Source: Actinomadura darangshiensis | GTDB lineage: Bacteria > Actinomycetota > Actinomycetes > Streptosporangiales > Streptosporangiaceae | Direction of reading: 5' to 3' | NCBI RefSeq assembly: GCF_004349235.1 | Contig: NZ_SMKY01000012.1 | Span: 1 to 64,000, forward strand | Length of the DNA stretch: 64,000 nt | Part shown: positions 50,833 through 60,717 of the stretch, one piece after another | Layout of the letters: every line of letters begins with the position of its first letter | Position numbering within the stretch: the stretch's first letter is position 1 | Position numbers and translations under genes: made by a program | Notes under the pieces: model-generated | Told to the model about the DNA's origin: nothing | The model's input: the letters and a program-made list of their open reading frames with translations, nothing else | Database searches by the model: none

Positions 50833-51728
50833 CGGCGGGGGACGAGGGTCAGCAGCGATGCCTCGGGTGGGCAGCAGAAGCGTATGGGGGCCTTCGGGGA
50901 CGTGCCCAGGCCGGCGGAGACGTGCAAAAACGAGCCGCGGTGCTTGTGGAGGCCCTTCACACGGGGGCGGTCGATGCCGCAGTTGGTGGCGAGGGCGCCG
51001 TAGAAGGGGACGCAGACCTGGCCGCCGTGGGTGTGGCCGGCGAGGAGGAGGTCGTAGCCGTCGGCGGTGAAGCGGTCGAGGTTGCGCGGTTCCGGGGAGT
51101 GCATGACGCCGAGGTGGACGTCGGCCTGCGGGTCGACCGGGCCGGCGATCTTGTCGTAGCGGTCGCGGTTGATGTGGGAGTCGTCGATGCCGCCGAACTC
51201 GACGTCGAGTTCGCCCACCTTGAGGCGTCCGATGCGGTTGTTGAGGTCGAGCCAGCCGGCGGCCTGGAGGGACGAGCCGAGCTCGCGGTACGGGAGGTCG
51301 GGCTCGCGGCGGCGCCGATCGTAGTCGGACTTGCTCGTCCGCCAGATGTAGCGGAGGGGGTTCTTGAAGACGGGCGCGTACAGGTCGTTGGACCCGTAGA
51401 CGAAGACGCCGGGACGGTCGAGGAGGGGGCCGAGGGCGTCCAGGAAGGGGCCGATCGCGTCGCGGTGCGAGAGGGTGTCGCCGGTGTTGACGACCAGGTC
51501 GGGCTCCAGGGCGTCCAGGGCGCGGACCCAGTGGATCAGGCGCGAACGGCCGGGCGTCAGGTGCGCGTCGGAGAGGTGCAAGATCTTCACGGGGGGACGG
51601 CCGGGCGCGAGGACGGGCACGTCGAAGCGGCGGAGCCGGAACCAGTTCCGCTCGATGACCGAGGCGTACCCGAAGGTCGCGGCGCCCGCGCCCAGGAGCC
51701 CCAGGGGCACGGCGTAGATCTTTCGCAC
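50829..51728 (-). CDS. Membrane-anchored metallophosphoesterase
   Basis: An N-terminal hydrophobic helix (PLGLLGAGAATFGYASV) precedes a calcineurin-like phosphoesterase fold: HLSDAHL (Asp54, His56), NTGDTL (Asp84), GSNDLY and AGHTHGGQ. These are the metal ligands of the family. The likely role is phosphoester hydrolysis at the membrane. It is typically found beside class A PBP genes in actinomycetes, as here. Confidence 0.9.
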   Translation of the reverse strand: MRKIYAVPLGLLGAGAATFGYASVIERNWFRLRRFDVPVLAPGRPPVKILHLSDAHLTPGRSRLIHWVRALDALEPDLVVNTGDTLSHRDAIGPFLDALGPLLDRPGVFVYGSNDLYAPVFKNPLRYIWRTSKSDYDRRRREPDLPYRELGSSLQAAGWLDLNNRIGRLKVGELDVEFGGIDDSHINRDRYDKIAGPVDPQADVHLGVMHSPEPRNLDRFTADGYDLLLAGHTHGGQVCVPFYGALATNCGIDRPRVKGLHKHRGSFLHVSAGLGTSPKAPIRFCCPPEASLLTLVPRR

Positions 51729-51810
51729 GGCTCTCCCTTCTCAGGGGTACATGCTTTCAGACATGGGCACCCCGCGGTAATCCTGATGAGGCAGATGGTC
51801 GCGGACGGGC

Positions 51811-52275
51811 ATGATGTTGTTCATGACCCTGAAGGAGAAGCTGGAGACCGACCTTTCGACCGCGATGAAGGCGCGGGACGAGCTGCGCACGCGCACGCTG
51901 CGCATGGCGCTGACGGCGGTGAAGAACGAGGAGGTCGCCGGCAAGCGGTCGCGTGAGCTGTCCGACGACGACATCGTCAAGGTGCTCGCGCGGGAGGCGA
52001 AGAAGCGCCGGGAGGCGGCGACGGCGTTCGGTGACGCGGGGCGGGAGGCGCAGGCGCAGGCGGAGCGGGACGAGGGCGAGGTCCTGGAGGACTACCTGCC
52101 CGCGCAGCTGGCCGACGAGGAGCTGACCGCGCTGGTCGCGGACGCGATCGCCGAGACGGGTGCGGCGGGGCCGCGCGCGATGGGGCAGGTCATGAAGTCG
52201 GTGAATCCCAAGGTCGCCGGGCGCGCCGAGGGCGGACGCGTTGCGGCCGAGGTGAAGCGCCAGCTCGCGGAGTAG
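51811..52275 (+). CDS. GatB/YqeY-like protein
   Basis: A 154-residue YqeY-family protein: LKEKLETDLSTAMKARDELR, REAKKRREAATAF and YLPAQLADEEL. The C-terminus resembles the tRNA-amidotransferase GatB tail. ATGs at 51,811 and 51,823 are both possible starts. The function is not established; it may bind tRNA. Confidence 0.88.
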   Translation: MMLFMTLKEKLETDLSTAMKARDELRTRTLRMALTAVKNEEVAGKRSRELSDDDIVKVLAREAKKRREAATAFGDAGREAQAQAERDEGEVLEDYLPAQLADEELTALVADAIAETGAAGPRAMGQVMKSVNPKVAGRAEGGRVAAEVKRQLAE

Positions 52276-52308
52276 CGCCGGCTCGCGGAGTGAGGGTGGG
52301 GCGCGGCC

Positions 52309-54603
52309 TCAGTGTCCCCGGCCGTGGCCGCGCTTCTTGCCCGCGCTGACGTAGACGATCACCGTGCTGCCGGGTGGGACCTCGGTGCCCGCGTCCGGGG
52401 AGCTGGACACCACCGTCCCCTTCGGCTGGTCGGATTCCACGCTCCCGGACGCGACCTGCACCTTCAGGTCGGCGCCTTCGAGCTTGGCCTTGGCGGCGGC
52501 GAACTTCTCGCCCTTCACCTGCGGGACGCGGGTGGTGTCGCCGAAGTCGCGGGTCGGGGTCTGGAAGCCGGGCGCGGGCTTGCCGGACAGCGCGTTCCGC
52601 ATGGACTGCTGCCACATGCCGCCGGGGATGCCCGCGCCGTAGACGCCGTACACCTTGTACTGCCAGGGGCCGCGGAAGTCCCAGTAGGAGGTGGCGGCGG
52701 CGAGGTTCGGGGTGAACCCGGCGAACACGGCGCAGGTGAACTCTTCACAGGTTCCGGTCTTGCCGGCGGCGGGACGCCCGAGGCCGCGTCCGGCGGCCGT
52801 GCCCTTGGTCAGGACGCCCTGCAGGATCGAGTTCACCTTGTCGGCGACGTCCTGGTCGACGGCCTGGTGGCAGTCCTGCTTGGGCAGGTCGAGCTTCTTG
52901 CCCTCGGGGTCGACGACCTCGGTCACCGAGATGGGGGCGCAGTACTTGCCGCGGGCGGCGAAGCCGGCGTAGGCGGCGGCGAGGTGCACCATGTCGATGT
53001 CGTTGACGCCGAGGACCTGGGACGGGATCGGCAGCAGCGGGTTGCCGTTGCCCTGCGTCATCCCGAACTTCTCGGCCATCTTGACGGCGTTGCAGACGCC
53101 GACGCGCTTCTCCAGGTGGGCGTAGAACGTGTTGACCGAGTGCCAGGTGCCGGTCTTCAGGTCGAAGTTGCCCGCTTCGCTGTCGCCCGCGTTCGACAGC
53201 GTCCAGGAGCCGCCGCCGAGCATCGAGCCCTCGACCTTCTTGCCCTGGTACATCCCGGTGTAGCGGCACGGCTGGAACCCGCCGACCGTGGTCGTCTGCG
53301 GCGAGTTGATGGTCGTGCTGACCGGGATGCCCTGGTTGAGGGCGGCGGCGAGGGTGAAGACCTTGAACGTCGAGCCGGCCGAGACGCCGTTGCCGCCGCC
53401 GTGGTGGGAGTCGGCGGGCAGGTTGATCGTCGTCCGGCCCTTCCCGGGGCCGAACCGCTTGCTCAGCCCGATGGCCCGGACCTTGCCGGTGCCGGGCTCG
53501 ACCATCGCCTCCGCGCCGACGCGGTTGCCGCCGGGGGCGACGGTCCCGCGCAGGGCCTTGTCGACGGCGTTCTGGTCGGCCATGTCGAGCGTGGTGCGGA
53601 TGGTGTAGCCGCCCCGGTTCAGCTTGTTGACGACGTCCTGCTGCTGCTTCGGCTTGAGCTGCCAGTACTTGCCGTCCGACAGGATGTTGAGCATGTCGTA
53701 CTTCACGTACTCGCAGAAGTACGGCGCCTTGCTGGACTCGCAGCCGCCCACCGGATCGGTGCGGTTCAGCTGGATCGGCTTGGCCGCCTCTTCGTCCGCC
53801 TTGGCCTTGCTGATGTGGCCCAGCTGCGCCATCCGGTAGAGGACGACGTCGCGCCGCTTACGCGCGTCCTTGGGGTTGCGGATGGGGTCGTAGGCGGTGG
53901 GGTTCTGCGTGATGCCCGCCAGTAGCGCGGCCTGGCCGAGGTTCAGTTTGGACGCCGGAACGCTGAAGTACCGCTTGGACGCTGCCTGGACGCCGTACGC
54001 GCCGGCACTGAAGTAGGCGACGTTCATGTAGCCCTCAAGGATCTGGTCCTTGGACAGGCGCTGCTCGATGTCGAGCGCGTAGCGGAGCTCGCGGAGCTTG
54101 CGTCCGACGGTGGGCGCGGTGGCCTCGCGGTATTCCGCGTCCGTCTTGGCGCTGTCGACCAGGAGGTTCTTGACGTACTGCTGGGTGAGCGTGGAGCCGC
54201 CCTGCGTCTGCTCGGACTCGACGTTGGACGCCAGTGCGCGGATGGTCCCCTTGAGGTCGAGCGCGCCGTGCTCGTAGAAGCGCGAGTCCTCGATGTCGAC
54301 CATCGCCGTCCGCATGATGGGGGCGACCTGGTCCAGCCGGACGGACTCGCGGTACTTGTCGAAGAACGTGGCGACCTGCTTGCCGCTCCCGTCGTACATC
54401 ACCGTCTTCTCGGACGGCGGTGTCGTCTTGAGCTGGCTGTCCATGTCGTCGAAGTTGTTCGCGGCGTCGCGAGCGGTCATGCCGGCGCTGCCTACCCCGG
54501 GCAGCGCGATGAGGGCGACGATGAGGCCCGCCACCACCCCGGCTCCCAGCAGCTTGAACAGGGTGGATGCGGCCTTGACTCGATCCGTTTTCGCAACGCG
54601 CAC
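52309..54603 (-). CDS. ponA: Class A penicillin-binding protein with PASTA domain (PonA-like)
   Basis: A 764-residue bifunctional peptidoglycan synthase. It has an N-terminal membrane helix (about 18-38), GT51 motifs EDSRFYEHGALD (Glu105) and GGSTLTQQ (135-142), a transpeptidase domain with Ser411-x-x-Lys414 (GSTFKV) and Lys615-Thr-Gly, and a C-terminal PASTA domain (about 680-755) ending in a basic tail. It starts at GTG. Its pairing with the WhiB gene at 54,939 mirrors ponA2-whiB4 in mycobacteria. Confidence 0.93.
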   Translation of the reverse strand: MRVAKTDRVKAASTLFKLLGAGVVAGLIVALIALPGVGSAGMTARDAANNFDDMDSQLKTTPPSEKTVMYDGSGKQVATFFDKYRESVRLDQVAPIMRTAMVDIEDSRFYEHGALDLKGTIRALASNVESEQTQGGSTLTQQYVKNLLVDSAKTDAEYREATAPTVGRKLRELRYALDIEQRLSKDQILEGYMNVAYFSAGAYGVQAASKRYFSVPASKLNLGQAALLAGITQNPTAYDPIRNPKDARKRRDVVLYRMAQLGHISKAKADEEAAKPIQLNRTDPVGGCESSKAPYFCEYVKYDMLNILSDGKYWQLKPKQQQDVVNKLNRGGYTIRTTLDMADQNAVDKALRGTVAPGGNRVGAEAMVEPGTGKVRAIGLSKRFGPGKGRTTINLPADSHHGGGNGVSAGSTFKVFTLAAALNQGIPVSTTINSPQTTTVGGFQPCRYTGMYQGKKVEGSMLGGGSWTLSNAGDSEAGNFDLKTGTWHSVNTFYAHLEKRVGVCNAVKMAEKFGMTQGNGNPLLPIPSQVLGVNDIDMVHLAAAYAGFAARGKYCAPISVTEVVDPEGKKLDLPKQDCHQAVDQDVADKVNSILQGVLTKGTAAGRGLGRPAAGKTGTCEEFTCAVFAGFTPNLAAATSYWDFRGPWQYKVYGVYGAGIPGGMWQQSMRNALSGKPAPGFQTPTRDFGDTTRVPQVKGEKFAAAKAKLEGADLKVQVASGSVESDQPKGTVVSSSPDAGTEVPPGSTVIVYVSAGKKRGHGRGH

Positions 54604-54643
54604 GAGGTATAGGGTACGCGGGACGAGCAGTGCATTCGGGACA

Positions 54644-54667
54644 GGTCCCCCGGTCCCCCGGTCCCCC
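54644..54667. repeat. Triple GGTCCCCC tandem repeat
   Basis: Three perfect 8-bp copies lie head to tail between the divergent PBP and WhiB genes. The rest of 54,604-54,938 holds promoters but no gene. Confidence 0.7.
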
Positions 54668-54938
54668 GGCTTTCCGGGCCCCGTTGATCGGGACGTTCGT
54701 CCGTTATGCCCTCATGATGGCAACCTGCGCCGTGTCTGGCGCGTCAACTACAGGTAACTAGTCCGTTCCGGCGGTATGGCCCCGGTGGGCTATATCGAGA
54801 ATGGGCCCAACGGGGGCTGTTGAAACGTCCCTCGCTTCCGTAAGTTCTTCCCCACGGCTTTCGTTTGGCGGCCTGACGTCCGCGCCCGTCCGGCCAAGGA
54901 GCGCAAATCGACACAGACCCTAGGGGAGTGGGGCCAAG

Positions 54939-55259
54939 ATGTGGATCACGGATTGGACCGCCCGCGCCGCCTGCCGTAACGCGGATCCGGACGCCTTGTT
55001 CGTGCAGGGTGCGGCGCAGAACCGAGCCAAGATGATCTGCCGCGGTTGCCCGGTGCGCACGGAGTGTCTCGCCGATGCCCTCGACAACCGGATCGAGTTC
55101 GGTGTCTGGGGCGGTATGACCGAGCGTGAGCGCCGCGCACTACTGCGGCGGCGACCGGACGTGCAATCGTGGCGCGATCTGCTGGAGACCGCGAAGGAAG
55201 AGTACGAGCGGTCGGTCGAGGTCGACGAGGTCGACGAGGAAGAGCTCGTCGCCAGCTGA
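54939..55259 (+). CDS. wblA: WhiB-family iron-sulfur regulator (WblA/WhiB4-like)
   Basis: A 106-residue WhiB protein: Cys12, Cys34, Cys37 and Cys43 ligate a 4Fe-4S cluster, GVWGG (55-59) is the family turn, and a basic C-terminal tail (RRALLRRRP) contacts DNA. Its neighbourhood (PBP on one side, two ArsA-like ATPases on the other) is that of Streptomyces wblA and M. tuberculosis whiB4. Those control development, antibiotic production and redox response. The ortholog call rests on synteny. Confidence 0.88.
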   Translation: MWITDWTARAACRNADPDALFVQGAAQNRAKMICRGCPVRTECLADALDNRIEFGVWGGMTERERRALLRRRPDVQSWRDLLETAKEEYERSVEVDEVDEEELVAS

Positions 55260-55325
55260 CGTCGCCGGGCCCGCGCGGCCCGTCCGGCAAAGGTCCGAAG
55301 ACGGCATAGTCCAATAAGAGCGTGC

Positions 55326-55363
55326 CCGCAGGCCCGTACCGACTTTCTGGTACGGGCCTGCGG
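55326..55363. terminator. Strong hairpin terminator after the WhiB gene
   Basis: CCGCAGGCCCGTACC (55,326-55,340) and GGTACGGGCCTGCGG (55,349-55,363) form a 15-bp perfect stem with an 8-nt loop. The rest of 55,260-55,657 has no supported gene. Confidence 0.85.
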
Positions 55364-55657
55364 TCACGTCACGCCCGCCCCCGGCTGCTCGCCCCGCGCG
55401 GCGCGGTTGCCCGACCCGGACCACCGCCTTCCACGCGCCGGTTGATCGCCGGCCGGTGCGTCGGCCGGAGCGCGGCTGATCAACCAGGGGCGTACCGCAG
55501 GGAACTCGTCCGGCGCTGCCTCGATTCGTCTCGGCCGATCGCACATTCGCAGGTCGAACGGTCTGCGGGGGAATGTCGGAACCGTGGGTGCGGCTTCTCC
55601 GCGATCAGGTTCCGGTGACCGTATTTCCGCAGCTCAAGACCATGTTCCAAGGTGAGG

Positions 55658-56353
55658 TCAGGCGGAGGCGGGTCCGGTCTCGGCGAGGAGCAGGTTGAGG
55701 ACGCTGAGGCCGCGCCACGCCTTGGTCATGCCGAACCGGGCGGAGAAGCGGACGACGGCGCGCACATCGTCCAGTGTCGCGCCGGCGCTGAGGGCGCGCG
55801 TCACGTGGATGCGGAAGCTCTCGTCCAGCGTCTGGTAGAGCACGTCGACCGTCATCGTGGCGAACGCGCGCTCGCGGACGCTCAGCCGCTGCATTCCGGC
55901 GCGCATGCGCGACTGCAGGTCCATGTAGTCGGCGAAGGGGGCGTCGAGGTCGCGCACGGCGTCGCGGGTGGGCGCGGGGATCGGGCTGCCCGAGCCGTCG
56001 GCGTTCACCTGATGGCCCTCTCCCACGGGTCCGGCCGCGCCCCGTTCCCGCTCCAGCGCGATGAGGCGGACCAGTGCCTCCAGTGCGGCCGGGTAGCCGC
56101 TGTCGTAGGAGATGAAGCGGAGCAGCTCCCGCAGGTCATCGCCCGTCACGCCGTTCTCCAGCGCCATCGCCGCATGGCGTTCGAACGGCAGTCCGAGGGT
56201 CTGCTGGCAGACGTCGGCGACGACGCACAGCAGGGCCTTCTCCCGCGTCGTCAGCTCCGGTGTCCCCTCCCAGAGCTCGCCGTCGGTGGCCGCGGCCATC
56301 TCCGCGAAGACCGGGTCCAGCGCCGTCATCTGGGTCTCGGATGGAACGTCCAT
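55658..56353 (-). CDS. Carboxymuconolactone decarboxylase-like protein
   Basis: A 231-residue protein with two AhpD/CMD-like helical halves: TTREKALLCVVADVCQQTLGL, then RERAFATMTVDVLYQTLDESF. The usual CxxC of AhpD is not present in either half, so it is more like the decarboxylase type than a peroxidase. It is divergent from a TetR gene 74 bp away and is probably repressed by it. Confidence 0.8.
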   Translation of the reverse strand: MDVPSETQMTALDPVFAEMAAATDGELWEGTPELTTREKALLCVVADVCQQTLGLPFERHAAMALENGVTGDDLRELLRFISYDSGYPAALEALVRLIALERERGAAGPVGEGHQVNADGSGSPIPAPTRDAVRDLDAPFADYMDLQSRMRAGMQRLSVRERAFATMTVDVLYQTLDESFRIHVTRALSAGATLDDVRAVVRFSARFGMTKAWRGLSVLNLLLAETGPASA

Positions 56354-56377
56354 GATGCCCTCCGTGAGTGAACAGCT

Positions 56378-56396
56378 GTAGGGCTACGACTGTAGC
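56378..56396. promoter_or_regulatory. Operator of the CMD/TetR pair
   Basis: Nested palindromes GTAG-gg-CTAC (56,378-56,387) and GCTAC-gact-GTAGC (56,383-56,396) lie between the divergent starts, a good TetR operator candidate. Confidence 0.55.
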
Positions 56397-56426
56397 CTAA
56401 CGGGAATCCGACTACAATGACGGGCC

Positions 56427-57053
56427 ATGGGCGTGACCTCCTCGTCCCGGGGCGGTGCTCGGGGCCGCAACCCGCGAGGCCAGGGCGAACGGCTGCGCGA
56501 GGACGTCCTCTCCGCCGCTCTGCGGATGCTCGACGAGCTCGCCGACGACCAGGCGCTGTCCCTGCGCGCGGTGGCACGAGAGGTCGGCATCGCCGCGACC
56601 TCCGTCTACATCCACTTCGCAGACCGGGACGCCTTGGTGCTCGCGGCCCTGGAGCGTTTTCACGGTGACATGGTGGGTGCCGTCGACCAGGCGGAGGCGG
56701 GTTTCGACGACCCGGTGGCGCGATTGCGCGCCCGCGTCCTGACGCTCGCGGCATGGGTTCGACAGCGCCCGGGGCTCTACAAGGTGCTCCATGAGAGCAC
56801 CCTCAACCAGCGGATGGCCATGTCGTTCAAGCAGGAACTCGGTAGGGGGACCACCGCCGCGGTCCAGCGCTGCATGGACGCCGGCCTCGCTCCTGCCGAC
56901 GACGCCGCGACGGTCTCCCTGGACCTGCGAGCAGCCGTCCATGGGGCCGTGTCAATGCGCGTCAACCAGCCCGGTCTCCCGTGGCCGCCGCTTGAGGAGC
57001 AGGTCGAACGCTTCCTTGCCAAGCTCGTCGGCGTCCGGCCTGCAACGCCGTAA
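56427..57053 (+). CDS. TetR-family regulator
   Basis: A 208-residue protein with a TetR helix-turn-helix (LREDVLSAALRMLDELADDQ, VAREVGIAATSVYIHFADRD, about 20-75) and a helical C-terminal half of the WHG type. It probably represses the divergent CMD-like gene through the operator between them. Confidence 0.88.
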   Translation: MGVTSSSRGGARGRNPRGQGERLREDVLSAALRMLDELADDQALSLRAVAREVGIAATSVYIHFADRDALVLAALERFHGDMVGAVDQAEAGFDDPVARLRARVLTLAAWVRQRPGLYKVLHESTLNQRMAMSFKQELGRGTTAAVQRCMDAGLAPADDAATVSLDLRAAVHGAVSMRVNQPGLPWPPLEEQVERFLAKLVGVRPATP

Positions 57054-57071
57054 CCGGGACGCCGAGTGGCG

Positions 57072-58217
57072 TCAGGCGGCGGTGGGGGCGGCCAGGTCTT
57101 GGCCCACCTGGCGTAGGCCGTCCAGGTCGTGGACGTCCTCGGCCTGGGCGGGGACCGCCGTCGCCGGGACGGTCGGGTGCGTGGACGCGAAGTGGTCGCG
57201 GAGGCGTTCCTCGCGGGCGGCCAGTTGCATGCGGTCGGTGTGCATGCGGAGCAGGGCGGCGGTCAGCGTGTGCTCGCCGCGTTCCTCCAGCGTCTCGGCG
57301 GCGGCCTGGCTGCGGGCGGCCGACAGCGTGTCGGCGGCGGACTCGTGGACGCGGTTGACGACGAGGCCGGCGAGCGGCATGCGCTCCTCGGCGAGGCGCT
57401 CGACGAAGTAGGACGCCTCGCGGAGCGCGTCAGGCTCGGGGGCGGCGACGACGAGGAACGCGGTGCCCGGCGTCTGGAGGAGCCTGAACGTCTTCTCGGC
57501 GCGCTCGCGGAACCCGCCGAACATCGTGTCGAACGCGGCGACGAACGTCTGCACGTCCCGCAGCAGCTGGACGCCGAGGACCTTGTTGATGACGCCGGTG
57601 AACATGCCGAACCCCGCGCTGATCACCTTGACGCCGAGGCGGCCGCCGGTCTTGGCCGGGGCCGCGAGGATCTTCATGAAGCGGCCGTCGAGGAAGCGGC
57701 CCATCCGCTCGGGCGCGTCCAGGAAGTCCAGCGCGTTCCGGGACGGCGGGGTGTCGACGATGATCAGGTCCCAGGCGCCGGAGCGGTGCAGCTGCCCGAG
57801 CTTCTCCATGGCCATGTACTCCTGCGTGCCGGACAGCGACGAGGAGAGCGACTGGTAGAAGGGGTTGGCGAGGATCTGCTTCGCCCGGTCCGGGTCGGCG
57901 TGCGCCTCGACGATCTCGTCGAAGGTCCGCTTCATGTCGAGCATCATGGCGTGCAGCTCGCCGTCGCCGTCGACCTCGATCTTGCGGGGGCTGTTGTCCA
58001 GCTCGGACAGGCCCATCGACTGGGCGAGCCGGCGCGCCGGGTCGACGGTGAGGACGACGACGTCCCGGCCCCGCTCGGCGGCGCGGACACCGAGCGCCGC
58101 GGCCGTGGTCGTCTTGCCGACGCCGCCCGACCCGCAGCAAACGATGATCTTCGTGCGCGGGTCGTCGAGCAGCCCGTCGACGTCCAGGTTCGGCGGGTTC
58201 TTGGTGCTCGGGCTCAT
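57072..58217 (-). CDS. ArsA/GET3-like ATPase (Rv3680-type)
   Basis: A 381-residue ATPase: deviant P-loop CGSGGVGKTTTAAAL (about 28-42), VDPARRLAQSMG switch I, IIVDTPPSRNALDF switch II. It resembles anion-transporting ATPases of the ArsA group. It pairs with the gene at 58,336, as Rv3679-Rv3680 do next to whiB4. A role in redox/antibiotic stress has been described for the mycobacterial pair; the same role here is inference. Confidence 0.9.
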   Translation of the reverse strand: MSPSTKNPPNLDVDGLLDDPRTKIIVCCGSGGVGKTTTAAALGVRAAERGRDVVVLTVDPARRLAQSMGLSELDNSPRKIEVDGDGELHAMMLDMKRTFDEIVEAHADPDRAKQILANPFYQSLSSSLSGTQEYMAMEKLGQLHRSGAWDLIIVDTPPSRNALDFLDAPERMGRFLDGRFMKILAAPAKTGGRLGVKVISAGFGMFTGVINKVLGVQLLRDVQTFVAAFDTMFGGFRERAEKTFRLLQTPGTAFLVVAAPEPDALREASYFVERLAEERMPLAGLVVNRVHESAADTLSAARSQAAAETLEERGEHTLTAALLRMHTDRMQLAAREERLRDHFASTHPTVPATAVPAQAEDVHDLDGLRQVGQDLAAPTAA

Positions 58218-58335
58218 CGGCTCACCTCTGCCATTCGCTCCCCGCCCTCGCGGGTGCGCTCCACGGGTCGACGTGCGTGCGGGCCGGTCAGGGCGATCCA
58301 GGACACACCGCGCCGTCCGGGACGAGTGCGGGCGG

Positions 58336-59205
58336 TCATGCGGCGCCCTGGGCGCGGAGGGCGGCGGCGAGGACGGCGGCGATCGACTCGGCGTCGTGCT
58401 CCAGGCCGGCGGCCTTCACGCCGCGGACGATCTCGTCGGTGTCCAGGGTGCCGGCGCCGGCCGCGGCCAGGTCGTCCTCGGTGAGGACGGGCTGGTGCTC
58501 CATGTTGACGATGACGCCGCCGATGGGGAGCCCGACCTCGGTGAGGTCGCGGATGCCGTCCATCGTCTCCTGGACGGGCATCTCCTCAAGAAGCGTGACG
58601 AAGTGCACCGCGGTCTCGGGGCTGCGCACGACCTTCATCACGGTGTCGGCATGGTTGCGGACGGGCCCCACCTTGGCGAGGCCGGACACCTCGTCGTTGA
58701 CGTTCAGGAACTTCGTGATGCGGCCGGTGGGCGGGGCGTCCATCACGACGGCGTCGTAGATGAACGAGCCGTTCTTCTTGCGGCGGCGCACCGACTCGGA
58801 CGTCTTGCCGGTGAGGATGACGTCGCGCAGGCCGGGGGCGATGGTGGTGACGAAGTCGACGATGCCGAGCTTGGTCATCGCCTTCCCGGCGCGCTTGAGG
58901 CTGTAGAACATCTCGAGGTACTCGATGAGCGCCTCTTCGGTGTCGATGGCGAGCGCGTAGACGTCCCCGCCGTCCGGGGCGACGGCGACGCGGCGCTCCT
59001 CGTACGGGAGGGGCGGGCAGTCGAAGAGCTGGGCGATGCCCTGGCGCCCCTCGACCTCGACGAGCAGGACCTTGCGGCCCCCTGCGGCCAGGGCAAGGGC
59101 GAGGGCGGCCGCGACGGTCGTCTTGCCCGTGCCGCCCTTCCCGGTGACCACATGGAGGCGTACGCCGTCCCAGTCGGTGTCTCTCGCGCTCACCCGATCG
59201 ACCAT
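58336..59205 (-). CDS. ArsA/GET3-like ATPase (Rv3679-type)
   Basis: The start is set at ATG 59,205, because the extra upstream residues are not conserved in character. It has P-loop VTGKGGTGKTTVAAAL (about 20-35) and VVMDAPPTGRITKFLN switch II. It is the upstream gene of the ArsA pair, 118 bp before the second. The two probably form a heterodimer. Confidence 0.88.
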   Translation of the reverse strand: MVDRVSARDTDWDGVRLHVVTGKGGTGKTTVAAALALALAAGGRKVLLVEVEGRQGIAQLFDCPPLPYEERRVAVAPDGGDVYALAIDTEEALIEYLEMFYSLKRAGKAMTKLGIVDFVTTIAPGLRDVILTGKTSESVRRRKKNGSFIYDAVVMDAPPTGRITKFLNVNDEVSGLAKVGPVRNHADTVMKVVRSPETAVHFVTLLEEMPVQETMDGIRDLTEVGLPIGGVIVNMEHQPVLTEDDLAAAGAGTLDTDEIVRGVKAAGLEHDAESIAAVLAAALRAQGAA

Positions 59206-59431
59206 ATCGTTCACTCGGCAAACACTTGAGAGGGCGGCCGCCGTCATGCAAGTGATCCCTGACACGGTTCCGCCGCCCGGACGTTGTCATCGGGCGTGCC
59301 CGCGCGGTTAGCTGGGAAACGTGAACCGTTCCGTGAGCGGTTCCGTCTGAATCGTACGGGTTCAGAAGCCCGCCGGGGCTCCGGGGGCAGGCTCCCAGGG
59401 TCCGGCCGTCCACGCGAGAGAGGTGGCCGTG

Positions 59432-60472
59432 ATGGAAGCGGTGGCCCTTGTCATCTTGCTCATCATCGTCGTCGGCGGACTGATCGTACTGTCGTCGTCG
59501 ATCCGCATCGTGCAGCAGTTCGAGCACGGGATCGTGTTCCGGTTCGGCCAGGTGCAGCGGGGCGGGCAGCTCCGTCCCAGCGCCGTCCGCCAGCCGGGCC
59601 TGACGGTGATCATGCCGATCATCGAGCGCATGCAGAAGGTCAGCCAGCAGACGATCACCATGGGGGTGCCCGCGCAGGACGGCATCACCCAGGACAACGT
59701 GAGCGTCCGCGTCGACGCCGTCGTCTACTTCCGGGTGGTCGATCCGGTGAAGGCGATCGTCAACGTGTACAACTACGGAAACGCGATCTCCCAGGTGGCG
59801 CAGACGTCCCTGCGGTCGGTCATCGGGCAGGCCGACATGCAGGAGCTGCTCAGCGAGCGCGAGAAGATCAACGTGCGGCTGCGGGCGATCATCGATGAGA
59901 TCACCGAGGGGCCGTGGGGCATCCTGATCGAGCGGGTCGAGATCAAGGACGTGTCGCTGCCCGAGGGCATGAAGCGGTCGATGGCCCGGCAGGCCGAGGC
60001 GGAGCGGGAGCGCCGCGCCCGCATCATCACCGCGGACGGCGAGTTCCAGGCGTCCAAGCGGCTCGCCGCGGCCGCGGAGATCATGTCGCAGGACCCGGCG
60101 GCCCTGCAGTTGCGCCTGCTGCAAACGGTCGTCGAGGTGTCCGCCGAGAAGAACAGCACGCTGGTCATGCCGCTGCCGGTCGAGATCCTGCGCTTCTTCG
60201 ACAAGGTCGCGGGCGGCTCCGGCCAGGACGGCGGCGACGGCGGTGACGGCAAGCCCGGTCTCGCCGAGCGTCTCGCCAAGGCCGAGCAGGAGCTGGCCAA
60301 GGCGGCCGAGCAGACGTCGACGCTCGGGCCGGCCGAGGAGGTCCCGCCGGTCATCGGACTGGACGAGCCCAAGCCGCAGGGGGGAAAGCAGGTGTCCGCG
60401 CCGCAGGACGAAGAGCAGCGCGGCATCACGAGCAGCGAAACTCCCGGGGCAGGCGACGGCCGGCCGCAGTAG
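59432..60472 (+). CDS. Slipin/SPFH (band 7) membrane protein
   Basis: The ATG at 59,432 follows GAGAGAGG. An N-terminal membrane helix (VALVILLIIVVGGLIVL) leads into an SPFH domain with IRIVQQFEHGIVFRFGQ, DNVSVRVDAVVYFRVVDP and EIKDVSLPEGMKRSM. A coiled-coil segment and a disordered Gly/Glu/Lys tail follow. Slipins scaffold membrane microdomains and often pair with NfeD proteases; no nfeD lies within the window. Confidence 0.9.
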   Translation: MEAVALVILLIIVVGGLIVLSSSIRIVQQFEHGIVFRFGQVQRGGQLRPSAVRQPGLTVIMPIIERMQKVSQQTITMGVPAQDGITQDNVSVRVDAVVYFRVVDPVKAIVNVYNYGNAISQVAQTSLRSVIGQADMQELLSEREKINVRLRAIIDEITEGPWGILIERVEIKDVSLPEGMKRSMARQAEAERERRARIITADGEFQASKRLAAAAEIMSQDPAALQLRLLQTVVEVSAEKNSTLVMPLPVEILRFFDKVAGGSGQDGGDGGDGKPGLAERLAKAEQELAKAAEQTSTLGPAEEVPPVIGLDEPKPQGGKQVSAPQDEEQRGITSSETPGAGDGRPQ

Positions 60473-60717
60473 AACCGGCCACCCCGCTGAAAGCACCACC
60501 TCCGGCACGGGCCGTCCCCTGACCCAGGGGGACGGCCCGCGCCGCGTCGCCATCAGTTCGGCGAGGACGGGATGCGGCGAACGGGACGGTCAGTACTGGT
60601 GTGCAGGGTCCTCGCGGTTGAGCGCCGCTGGTTCGGGCTTGGGCATGGTCAGGTGGCGGACGGATCTCCTGAAACGCGTCATGCTCCGTGCCGAATAGGG
60701 GCCCGGTAACGTCCGGC